Origin: Candidatus Poribacteria bacterium
Lineage (GTDB): Bacteria > Poribacteria > WGA-4E > WGA-3G
Assembly (NCBI GenBank): GCA_009835515.1
Contig: VXXH01000074.1
Location: 1 to 14,201, forward strand
Reading direction: 5' to 3'
Length of the DNA stretch: 14,201 nt
Every line of letters starts with the position of its first letter. The stretch's first letter is position 1. Below the pieces are notes generated by a model. That model did not search any database and was not told where the DNA came from. It worked only from the letters and a program-made list of their open reading frames with translations. Position numbers and translations under genes: made by a program. Below are positions 1 through 7,186 of this stretch, piece by piece.

Positions 1-117
1 ATCCCTCTCTTTTTCTTTAAAATCCTCTTTTTTTTTTATTAAGCAACTATTTTGCGCTATCTTGCGTCACTATAGTTAATATGTCATTAATCAACTTTCG
101 CTTTCTGGAGGTGCCTC
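1..117. other. Leader region before the first sigma/WD40 gene, with a T-rich tract
   Basis: Pyrimidine-rich at the left edge, with a run of ten T at 28-37. This could be the tail of a terminator from a gene outside the window, but no stem is visible to prove it. The rest holds the putative ECF-type promoter (42-72) and the ribosome binding site (107-113) of the sigma/WD40 gene. No coding region is supported here. Confidence 0.5.
42..72 (+). promoter_or_regulatory. Putative ECF-type promoter of sigma/WD40 paralogue 1
   Basis: AGCAAC at 42-47 serves as the -35 (AAC core), followed by 17 bases and CGTC at 65-68 inside GCGTCACTA (64-72). The AAC-N16/17-CGTC layout is typical of ECF sigma promoters. 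The same block lies before paralogue 2, with identical 17-nt spacing and identical 45-nt distance to the ATG. Predicted transcription start is near 75. Autoregulation, or cross-regulation between the two sigma factors, is inferred. Confidence 0.55.
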
Positions 118-3100
118 ATGAAAAATGACGATGTTGCAATTATTCGACGGGTTCTCACTGGCGATGAGACGGCTTTTGCGGAACTGGTGAATAAATATCA
201 AAAACCGGTTCACGCGCTCGCTTGGCGAAAGATCGGAGATTTCCATATCGCTGAGGACATCACCCAGGACACTTTTCTGAAAGTGTATCAGAGACTTCAT
301 ACGCTGAAAGATCCGAACCAGTTTTCTGGGTGGATCTATGTGATTACGGCAAACCTATGTGCTACATGGCTCCGCAAAAAACGGATAGAAACACAACCGT
401 TGGAGGACACAGAGATAACGATGATACAGGAAGATCCTTATTCCCGACACGTTACCGAAGAACGGAGTCAAATCGCAGTTGAGGCACAGCGCGAAGTCGT
501 TAAAAAGCTGCTTGCGAAGTTACAGGAGAGTGAACGGACAGTGATGACACTCTACTACCTTGGTGAGATGAAAATTGAAGAGATTAGTCGATTTTTGGGC
601 GTATCGGCGAGTACTATTAAAAGTCGTTTGAGGCGTGCGCGGCACCGTTTAAAAGAGGAGGAACCGATGATTAGAGAAGCACTCGACCATTTCCAAATTA
701 CACCGAACCTTACAGAGAATATCATGCGCGAGGTCTCGCGTCTGAAACCGGTTGTACCACCTAATAGCAAACCCTTCGTGCCGTGGGCAATAGGTATTTC
801 CACCATCGCAGTCATATTTTTGATGTTGGGTGTCGGGACGCAATATTTATCGCGTTTCCAAAAGCCGTATAGTTTTGACGCGACATCAGAAATGACAGTT
901 GAACTGATTGAAGCACCGATTGTACTGGATCTTGAATTCAACCCGGATGTTCGGACGCAGTTGGGGAATGTCAACACGCCGAGCAAAAGCGATACTGCTA
1001 ACCAACAGCCTAACAATGTTTCGGCATCAGTTGCAGAGGCACAATCAGAGGAAATAGATACAGACTATTCACAGTGGCAGCTGCCCAAAGAAGCGAAAGC
1101 GCGTTTCGGAAAAGGCGGTATTAATGCGATCCAGTTTTCACCGGACGGCACGCAACTCGCCGTCGGGAGTAACATCGGTATATGGCTGTACGATGTAGAA
1201 ACAGGTGAAGAGAAGTCCCTATTTGCGGGGATGTGCCAATCGCTTGCATTTTCGCCGGATGGTCGTTTCCTTGCGAATGGTGGTGGAGATTTTCACTCTG
1301 ACGGGTCGAAAGTCCAATTGTGGGAGATAGCCTCCGGACGTGAAATCTTATTTCCTGATGTGTATGATACCGCTTCAGCCTTACGGTTTTCTTCAGATGG
1401 GAAAACGCTTGTCAGTGTGGGGAGTGGAGGTCAGTTTATCATCCGTTTGAATATTGAAACTAAAGAGATGACTTCAAAGTTTTTCAAGCGTAGTGAACCA
1501 TCTGACATGTCTGATGAAACAGGAGTCTGCGCAATTACAGACGATAAAGTTGCGATTGGGAGAACGGATGGGAAGATCGCATTATGGGACATAGCGACTT
1601 ACAAAGCGTTATCCGCTCTCAACAGGCATGTAGATTTGTCGCTTCAACAGCCGAACCAACCAGCGTTTATACCAAAAAAACATGATATTTTAGCAGCGGT
1701 GTTTTCACGCGACGGCTCGCGCCTCGCCAGTGCCGGTAGAGATAAGACGGTGCACTTATGGGATCTCACCAGTCCGGAGCAATGGATTAGACTCGAAGGA
1801 CAGACAGGTTGGACGAATGTGTTAGCATTTTCGCCGGACGGAAAGATGCTCGCCGGTGGAGGGACAGACAAAGCGGTGCAACTGTGGGATACCACGACAG
1901 GGGAATCCCTCGCGACGCTCACGGGTCATATTAACGCTATTACTGCATTAGCGTTTTCGCCGGATAGCAGAACGCTTGCAAGCGGCAGTGCAGACGGCAC
2001 ACTCCGGTTCTGGCAGACAGGAACTGGAACTCCGCTACCTGACCGTATCACTGGACATACACAGTCGATAACTGCAGCGACTTTCTTTCAGGATCGTACG
2101 GGTGAGAGTGCCTTGAAGAAATCTGCAGCAATCCGCAGAAACACCCAGGCAAATACCCCTAAGCAATCCGCAAAAATACCCGAAGCAAAAACACCCTCAA
2201 GCAAAAACACCCTACTGGTAAGTGTGGCGTTTAATGGTGAAATTACCTTTTGGGATGTGGAAACATTGCAGAAGTCAGCTATCCAAGATGCCGGACATCG
2301 GGATGTGTTCCCAACCTTAGCGTTTTCACCAGATGGCACGAAACTTGTTAGTGTAGGCGCAGAAGGGGTTAGCGTTTCCTGGGGGGGCTCCCGCAATTTT
2401 TCTCTTTGGACTTCAGATCGTTTGATCCGCCTGACGGATGTAAAGACGGGGCGTGAACTGACGACGTTACCCTATGTTAGAGGTATCAAAGAACTGACCT
2501 TTTCTCCTGATGGCGAAACGGTGGCGTTTACGGGTCTTGGTGAAATCCGCTTGTGGAATACAAGAACCGGTGATGAACAGGCGATACCTCTCGCTGACCT
2601 GAGTGCAGGTATTCCTCGCAATATGCCCAACGTTTTGGCATTGGCGTTCTCTCCACATGGTACATGGCTCGTAAGTGGATCTGATAAAGGGAAAATCCAA
2701 ATGTGGGACGTTGTGACCGGTGGTGCCTTGACTGTCTTTGCAGAGCCGACGGAACAAGAGGATCTGGGACGTATTTTGGCATTGGCATTTTCACCAGACG
2801 GTACCTTGCTCGCCGCTGGAATACGGGGGCACATCCATTTATGGGAGGTCGATACAGCGAATAAATTGTTATCGGTTAACACGGAGCATAGGCGCGGCGA
2901 TAAGCCTTTTGGGGGTGCTGCCGAACCGTTGGTATTTTCGCCAGATGGCTCGGTTCTCGTTAATGGACTTCACATGGGGTCAATCCAATTATGGGATGTT
3001 ACGACCGGAGATAAAATCGCTGCGCTTGATGGGCATACACAGCAAGTGGAGACGTTAGTGTTTTCACCCGATAGCACAACGCTCGTCAGCACTGCCGTGG

Positions 3101-3162
3101 ATGGTACAATTCTCTTGTGGGATTGGAACGAAATGCTTAACGGTTCAGCCAAAAGTGAATAA
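118..3162 (+). CDS. Membrane-tethered ECF sigma factor fused to a double WD40 propeller (paralogue 1)
   Basis: Predicted to recruit RNA polymerase to its own set of promoters and to sense something through its C-terminal propellers. Residues 10-90 are sigma region 2 (DFHIAEDITQDTFLKVYQ at 41-58). Residues 122-182 are region 4, with a helix-turn-helix around EEISRFLGVSASTIKSR. Residues 221-240 form one hydrophobic helix, followed by a polar Asn/Gln/Ser-rich linker (280-325). About fourteen WD40 repeats fill 331-1003, recognised by recurring FSPDG and LWD motifs. An ordinary ECF factor is about 170-200 residues, so over 800 are extra. The N-in topology would put the propellers in the periplasm; this is inferred. 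The start is supported by GGAGGTG at 107-113, four bases before the ATG. No separate anti-sigma gene is adjacent. A lipoprotein follows after 80 bp and may be co-transcribed. The sensed signal is unknown. Confidence 0.9.
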   Translation: MKNDDVAIIRRVLTGDETAFAELVNKYQKPVHALAWRKIGDFHIAEDITQDTFLKVYQRLHTLKDPNQFSGWIYVITANLCATWLRKKRIETQPLEDTEITMIQEDPYSRHVTEERSQIAVEAQREVVKKLLAKLQESERTVMTLYYLGEMKIEEISRFLGVSASTIKSRLRRARHRLKEEEPMIREALDHFQITPNLTENIMREVSRLKPVVPPNSKPFVPWAIGISTIAVIFLMLGVGTQYLSRFQKPYSFDATSEMTVELIEAPIVLDLEFNPDVRTQLGNVNTPSKSDTANQQPNNVSASVAEAQSEEIDTDYSQWQLPKEAKARFGKGGINAIQFSPDGTQLAVGSNIGIWLYDVETGEEKSLFAGMCQSLAFSPDGRFLANGGGDFHSDGSKVQLWEIASGREILFPDVYDTASALRFSSDGKTLVSVGSGGQFIIRLNIETKEMTSKFFKRSEPSDMSDETGVCAITDDKVAIGRTDGKIALWDIATYKALSALNRHVDLSLQQPNQPAFIPKKHDILAAVFSRDGSRLASAGRDKTVHLWDLTSPEQWIRLEGQTGWTNVLAFSPDGKMLAGGGTDKAVQLWDTTTGESLATLTGHINAITALAFSPDSRTLASGSADGTLRFWQTGTGTPLPDRITGHTQSITAATFFQDRTGESALKKSAAIRRNTQANTPKQSAKIPEAKTPSSKNTLLVSVAFNGEITFWDVETLQKSAIQDAGHRDVFPTLAFSPDGTKLVSVGAEGVSVSWGGSRNFSLWTSDRLIRLTDVKTGRELTTLPYVRGIKELTFSPDGETVAFTGLGEIRLWNTRTGDEQAIPLADLSAGIPRNMPNVLALAFSPHGTWLVSGSDKGKIQMWDVVTGGALTVFAEPTEQEDLGRILALAFSPDGTLLAAGIRGHIHLWEVDTANKLLSVNTEHRRGDKPFGGAAEPLVFSPDGSVLVNGLHMGSIQLWDVTTGDKIAALDGHTQQVETLVFSPDSTTLVSTAVDGTILLWDWNEMLNGSAKSE
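2116..2214 (+). repeat. Degenerate tandem repeat coding a Lys/Ser/Pro-rich loop (paralogue 1)
   Basis: About five imperfect units of 15-31 bases built on AAGCAA(TCCGCAG)AAAACACCC. They encode residues about 667-699, a polar insert rich in Lys, Ser, Thr, Ala, Asn and Pro, inside the eighth WD40 repeat. The insert is probably a flexible loop. It is longer here than in paralogue 2, which is expected if units are gained and lost by slippage. Confidence 0.65.
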
Positions 3163-3242
3163 TGGTAAAACAGATTTTAGAAGCGGTAACTGCCTCCGGA
3201 TTGCAGGTGCTTGCTTCCTTATGAAATAAAGGAGCGTTTCCA

Positions 3243-3719
3243 ATGAATATGAAGATTTCACTCGGATTTTTTATCCTCATCATCCTGCTATCCGGTTGCG
3301 GTGTGCGGCATGTCAATGAGCCGCTTCAAAACACAATGCCCGGCGGTGATAAACAGGATGTCCCCAAAGACGATTTCATTCCCGGGTTCCATCCGTTCAA
3401 GGATGATCCGGACAATCCGAGTCCGCACAACCCGCTTGTCAGGAAGTTTGGAGATATTCCAGAAGTCCGTACCTATATCCGATTGAATCAAAAATTCCAA
3501 TACGGCATCGGACTCAACGTTGATGAGGCGATAGAACTCTATACTGCAGAAGCCCATCTCTATCCGTCTCGTGAAGCAAAGGCGAGGTTAAAATCGTGGA
3601 AAAAGGACAAGGAGCGATACGAAAGACTGGGCATCTTAACGGATGAACCTGTAATGGGGTACAACCTCAAAACCGATGTTAGTGATGAAGATCCTGCAGT
3701 CAATGAAGCAGTGGATTAA
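3243..3719 (+). CDS. Small lipoprotein of unknown function
   Basis: A 158-residue protein with a clear lipoprotein signal: a short basic start, a hydrophobic core (residues 7-16) and the lipobox LSGC with Cys19. The mature part is about 140 residues, hydrophilic, and rich in Asp, Pro and Lys. It has a Pro/Asp/Asn-rich first half (about 35-65), a probable helical stretch (about 92-128) and an acidic tail. I recognise no domain. The start is supported by GGAG at 3231-3234, eight bases before the ATG. It lies 80 bp after the first sigma/WD40 gene with no obvious terminator between them, so read-through from that gene is likely. Its place between two membrane-bound sigma factors makes a role as envelope partner or regulated product plausible, but that is inference from position only. 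Confidence 0.8.
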   Translation: MNMKISLGFFILIILLSGCGVRHVNEPLQNTMPGGDKQDVPKDDFIPGFHPFKDDPDNPSPHNPLVRKFGDIPEVRTYIRLNQKFQYGIGLNVDEAIELYTAEAHLYPSREAKARLKSWKKDKERYERLGILTDEPVMGYNLKTDVSDEDPAVNEAVD

Positions 3720-3758
3720 TGCTCTCAACATTGGCAGTGACAACTTATCTTAGAGCAT
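3719..3758 (+). terminator. Possible stem-loop after the lipoprotein gene
   Basis: ATGCTCT (3719-3725) pairs perfectly with AGAGCAT (3752-3758) across 26 bases, with a small TTG/CAA pairing inside. It starts within the stop codon region of the lipoprotein gene. There is no following T-run, so it is not a standard Rho-independent terminator. It may act as an RNA 3' end stabiliser, or be chance. Confidence 0.25.
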
Positions 3759-3800
3759 AGCAAGTTACCTACCTGCAATATGGTCAGTGGCTACCTCTCT

Positions 3801-3832
3801 GTAGGGATTTAGGGCAGACCCTGAATCCCTAC
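3801..3832. repeat. GTAGGG...CCCTAC hairpin
   Basis: GTAGGGATT pairs with AATCCCTAC (nine pairs), then one T/G mismatch, then AGGG/CCCT around a CAGA loop. The stem is strong and lies between two genes. Its GTAGGG and CCCTAC ends match those of the palindromic core at 8094-8147, so both may belong to one dispersed hairpin family. It could also stop transcription, but no T-run follows. Confidence 0.6.
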
Positions 3833-3883
3833 GAATACGTTTTACATCTTCTTCATTTCCATTACGCTTCTTCGCTAAATTTG

Positions 3884-3892
3884 TGTTATAAT
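3884..3892 (+). promoter_or_regulatory. Possible housekeeping extended -10 promoter
   Basis: TGTTATAAT has a perfect TATAAT hexamer (3887-3892) with the TGn extension, but no good -35 element is found 16-19 bases upstream. It lies about 205 nt before the ATG of paralogue 2. It could supply basal expression independent of the ECF-type promoter. An AT-rich match like this can arise by chance. Confidence 0.35.
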
Positions 3893-4021
3893 CCCACTCA
3901 GAGAAAGAAGCAACTACAAGTCCTCCTTACCTCTCGCTATCACCAGAACGGAATCTTGACCCACTTTTCATGAACCTGTATCTCCGGACAAAGCGTGCTA
4001 AATAAAAATTTTCAAGAATTG

Positions 4022-4052
4022 TGAAACTTTTTAATGGCTCGTCGCGTCACTA
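4022..4052 (+). promoter_or_regulatory. Putative ECF-type promoter of sigma/WD40 paralogue 2
   Basis: TGAAAC at 4022-4027, 17 bases, then CGTC at 4045-4048 inside GCGTCACTA (4044-4052). TGAAAC-N16/17-CGTC resembles promoters of well-known ECF factors such as Bacillus SigM and SigW. GCGTCACTA is 45 nt before the ATG, exactly as in paralogue 1, while the bases just after it match poorly between the copies. This pattern suggests selection on the motif rather than mere recent duplication. Confidence 0.6.
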
Positions 4053-4097
4053 AGGATTGATGTAAAGTAATGAACATTCCCTGTCCAGAGGTGTCCG

Positions 4098-7000
4098 ATG
4101 AAAAATGACGATGTTCAGCTCATTCAACGCGTGCTTGATAGCGATGATATGGCGTTCTCCGCACTCGTGAAAAAATATCAGCGATCTGTTCATGCGCTCG
4201 CGTGGCGGAAGGTCGGCGATTTCCATATCGCCGAGGATATTACACAAGAGACGTTCCTGAAAGCGTATCAGCGACTCTCTACGCTGAAAGAACCGCAGTC
4301 TTTTGCGAGTTGGTTGTATGTCATAACCGCGAACCAGTGCAAAGCGTGGCTTCGGAAGAAGCGGACGTGGATTCAGTCGTTGGAAGACACAAGTAGCGCG
4401 CAGTTAGAAAGAGCGACTTACTCTGGAAATATCATTGCGGAGAACGAGCGGATGACAGAAGAAGCACAACGCGAAGTCGTCAAGAAATTGCTTGCGAAGT
4501 TACAAGAGAGTGACCGCACCGTTATCACGCTCTATTACCTCGGGGGAATGACGTACGAGGAGATTAGCAACTTTTTAGGGGTCTCGGTCGGTGCGATTAA
4601 GAGTCGGTTTCACCGAGCACGGCAGCGCTTAAAGAAGGAGGAACCGATGATTAGAGAGGCTTTAGGCAACTTTCAAATTACGCCAAATCTTACAGAAAAC
4701 ATCATGCAAGAGATTTCGCGTCTGAAACCGATTACACCATCAGGCAGTAAGCCCTTAGTGCCGTGGGCAATCGGCGTTTCTACGTTAGCCGTCATCTTTT
4801 TGATGTTAGGCATAGGCAATCAGTATATGTCGCGTTTCCAAAAGCCGTATAGTTTTGACGCGCCATCAGAGATGACAGTTGAACTCATTGAAGCACCCGT
4901 TGTGCTAAACCTCGAAGCCAAACCCGATATTCGGACGCAACTTGGGAGTGTTAGCACACCGAGCGAGGGAGATACCGCCAGCCAGCAGCAACAGCCTAAC
5001 GACGTTTCAGCATTGATCGCAGAAACAGAATCAGATGAGACAGTTAAAAACCACGCACATTGGAAGCTGCCCGAAGCGGCAAAAGCGCGTTTCGGAAAAG
5101 GTGGGATTACCACAATCCAGTTTTCACCGGATGGAACCCTACTTGCAGTCGGTAGCCACATTGGGGTGTGGCTGTATGATGTGGAAACAGGTGAGGAGAA
5201 ATCTTTGTTTGCCGGCGGAGTGTGTGAAGCCCTCAGATTTTCACCGGATGGCCGTTTCCTTACCAGTTCTTCTGCGGAGAGGTTCATCCAATTGTGGGAG
5301 ATTGCTACCGAGCGCGAAGTGCCGCTTATTGATTTGTACGGGGATGCTTCCGTATTGCGATTCTCTTCAGATGGGAAAACGCTTATCGGCTTGAGTAGCT
5401 CCGGGCATGCTGCAATTACCCGATTGAATATTGAGAACGGGAAAGGGAAAACAAAACACCTTAAAACTGGGTTGTTCGGGATCGGTCTCTTTAGTTCTGA
5501 GGATTTTAATGGTGTTTACGCGATGACGAGCGATAAAATCGCGATTGGAAAAAGGAACGGGATGATCCAGTTATGGGACGCAGCAACCCGTAAAAAACTA
5601 TCGACGCTCAGAGGACACGTAGATTTGCCGCTTCAGCCGTTGGATAAACCTGTGCATCGCATGTTTAAAAACAATTGGGTCTTAGCAGTGGCGTTTTCGC
5701 CGGATGGTACCCGTCTCGCCAGTGGCAGCACAGATATGACAGTCCGATTGTGGAATACTACTGGTGGCAAGGATTCGATGACGCTGCAGAAACATACTGG
5801 ACCGACAAATGCGCTGGCGTTTTCACCCGATGGAAAAATGCTTGCCAGCGGCAGTACCGATAAAACAGTGCAATTGTGGGATACCACTACTGGCGAACCC
5901 CTCGCGACGCTCACCGGTCATATCAACGGTATTACGGCGTTAGCATTTTCACCCGATGGTCGTACACTTGTCAGTGGGAGTACAGACGGCACAATCCGAT
6001 TCTGGCGGACAGCGACTGGGGCTCCAGCAGATACCCTTATCACTGGACACACACAATCCATAAAAGCGGCGACCTTCTTTCCGGATCGTAGGGGCGAGGG
6101 AACCTTGAAGAAATCCGCAGAAACACCCAAGCAATCCGCAGAAAATACCCAAGCAAAAACACCCTCAAGCAAAAACCCCCTACTGGTAAGCGCGGCGTTT
6201 AACGGTGAAATTACCTTTTGGGATGTGGAAGCAGCGCAAAAGTCCGTTGTCCAAAATAGTGGACATCGGGACTGGTATTCAGCCGTGGCGTTTTCACCCG
6301 ATGGCACGAAACTCGTCAGTGCAGCGGCAAACGGTACGATAGTTTTCGGTGGGTTCCCTATTGGGTTCTCTTCTACGAAGCCAGATAATCTAATTCGGTT
6401 GACGGATGTATCGACTGGAGACGAACTTGCGACGTTGCAGCGAGGGAGCGGCGAACTTATCTTTTCTCCTGACGATAGAACTAAAACGGTGGCGATTAAG
6501 GGGGTTGGCGATATTCGCTTATGGAATACGGAAACAGGCGATGAATTGGTCATTCCGATTCATGATGACCTACCCCTCGGCTTTCACCACAATGTGCCAA
6601 CGGTTTTGGCAGTGGCGTTTTCGCCAGATGGTAGATGGCTTGTGAGTGGGACTACGGAAGGGGAAATCCGAATGTGGGACGTTGCGACCGGTGAGCCGTT
6701 GGCTGTCTTTGCAGAACCGACGGAACAAGAGAATCTGGGGCATATTTCGGCAGTGGCGTTTTCACCAGACCGCGCCTTGCTCGCTGCGGGTACGCCGACT
6801 CAACTCCATTTATGGGACGTGCGTACCGGTCATAAAATTTTTTCGGTTAGCACTGTGCACAAACGAGGTCGGCGGACATACCGTGATTATCCAAAACCGT
6901 TGGTGTTTTCACCGGATGGCGCAATTCTCGTCAATGGGCATGACAGCGGGACAATCCAATTATGGGATGCCAAGACTGGAGACAGAATTGCTGCGCTTGA

Positions 7001-7145
7001 TGGGCATACGCAGGAAGTGGAGACGTTAAAATTTTCGCCTGATGGGGAAACGCTGGTTAGCACGGCACAAGACGGCACAATCTTTTTGTGGGATTGGGAT
7101 GAAGCTATCACCGGTTCGGCTAACACCGACGAACAGCCCAATTAG
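4098..7145 (+). CDS. Membrane-tethered ECF sigma factor fused to a double WD40 propeller (paralogue 2)
   Basis: A tandem paralogue of the gene at 118, with the same layout: sigma region 2 (residues 10-90), region 4 (122-182, with EEISNFLGVSVGAIKSR), one transmembrane helix (221-240), a Gln-rich linker (280-325) and about fourteen WD40 repeats to the end. By eye about 70% of the first 280 residues match paralogue 1. The juxtamembrane stretch 244-268 is nearly invariant and includes 33 identical bases (850-882 and 4830-4862). The segment at residues 100-120, between the sigma domains, is the most divergent. The start has AGAGGTG at 4087-4093, in the same place as in paralogue 1. The C-terminus adds a short acidic tail after the last WD40 strand. 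The different recognition helix (SVGAIKSRFHRAR rather than SASTIKSRLRRAR) would allow a different promoter range. The gene ends 41 bp from the convergent barrel gene. Confidence 0.9.
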   Translation: MKNDDVQLIQRVLDSDDMAFSALVKKYQRSVHALAWRKVGDFHIAEDITQETFLKAYQRLSTLKEPQSFASWLYVITANQCKAWLRKKRTWIQSLEDTSSAQLERATYSGNIIAENERMTEEAQREVVKKLLAKLQESDRTVITLYYLGGMTYEEISNFLGVSVGAIKSRFHRARQRLKKEEPMIREALGNFQITPNLTENIMQEISRLKPITPSGSKPLVPWAIGVSTLAVIFLMLGIGNQYMSRFQKPYSFDAPSEMTVELIEAPVVLNLEAKPDIRTQLGSVSTPSEGDTASQQQQPNDVSALIAETESDETVKNHAHWKLPEAAKARFGKGGITTIQFSPDGTLLAVGSHIGVWLYDVETGEEKSLFAGGVCEALRFSPDGRFLTSSSAERFIQLWEIATEREVPLIDLYGDASVLRFSSDGKTLIGLSSSGHAAITRLNIENGKGKTKHLKTGLFGIGLFSSEDFNGVYAMTSDKIAIGKRNGMIQLWDAATRKKLSTLRGHVDLPLQPLDKPVHRMFKNNWVLAVAFSPDGTRLASGSTDMTVRLWNTTGGKDSMTLQKHTGPTNALAFSPDGKMLASGSTDKTVQLWDTTTGEPLATLTGHINGITALAFSPDGRTLVSGSTDGTIRFWRTATGAPADTLITGHTQSIKAATFFPDRRGEGTLKKSAETPKQSAENTQAKTPSSKNPLLVSAAFNGEITFWDVEAAQKSVVQNSGHRDWYSAVAFSPDGTKLVSAAANGTIVFGGFPIGFSSTKPDNLIRLTDVSTGDELATLQRGSGELIFSPDDRTKTVAIKGVGDIRLWNTETGDELVIPIHDDLPLGFHHNVPTVLAVAFSPDGRWLVSGTTEGEIRMWDVATGEPLAVFAEPTEQENLGHISAVAFSPDRALLAAGTPTQLHLWDVRTGHKIFSVSTVHKRGRRTYRDYPKPLVFSPDGAILVNGHDSGTIQLWDAKTGDRIAALDGHTQEVETLKFSPDGETLVSTAQDGTIFLWDWDEAITGSANTDEQPN
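6108..6182 (+). repeat. Degenerate tandem repeat coding a Lys/Ser/Pro-rich loop (paralogue 2)
   Basis: About four imperfect units of the same consensus as at 2116-2214, encoding KKSAETPKQSAENTQ and then AKTPSSKNP. The insert is eight residues shorter than in paralogue 1 but lies at the same place in the eighth WD40 repeat. The flanking WD40 strands are intact in both. Confidence 0.65.
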
Positions 7146-7186
7146 GAACAAGTATCGTTATCGGAAACGAGCGCACCAGTATTACG

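Larger units (their letters stand above)
3720..4097. other. 378-bp intergenic region between lipoprotein and paralogue 2
   Basis: No gene is supported. It contains a possible stem-loop just after the lipoprotein stop, a strong hairpin at 3801-3832, a possible extended -10 at 3884-3892, the ECF-type promoter at 4022-4052 and the ribosome binding site at 4087-4093. It is the only long intergenic gap in the window and appears to separate two transcription units. Confidence 0.6.

Noticed and set aside
5918..6553. Long antisense frame of 211 codons within paralogue 2
   Set aside because: It mirrors the recurring WD40 coding pattern (antisense of FSPDG gives repeated PSGEN-type peptides), as do similar frames at 2472-2882, 4820-5287 and 5633-5914. 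No start signal or domain is seen.
7155..7170. TCGTT/AACGA inverted pair between the convergent genes, considered as a bidirectional terminator
   Set aside because: Only five pairs, a six-base loop and no T-run on either strand; too weak to call.
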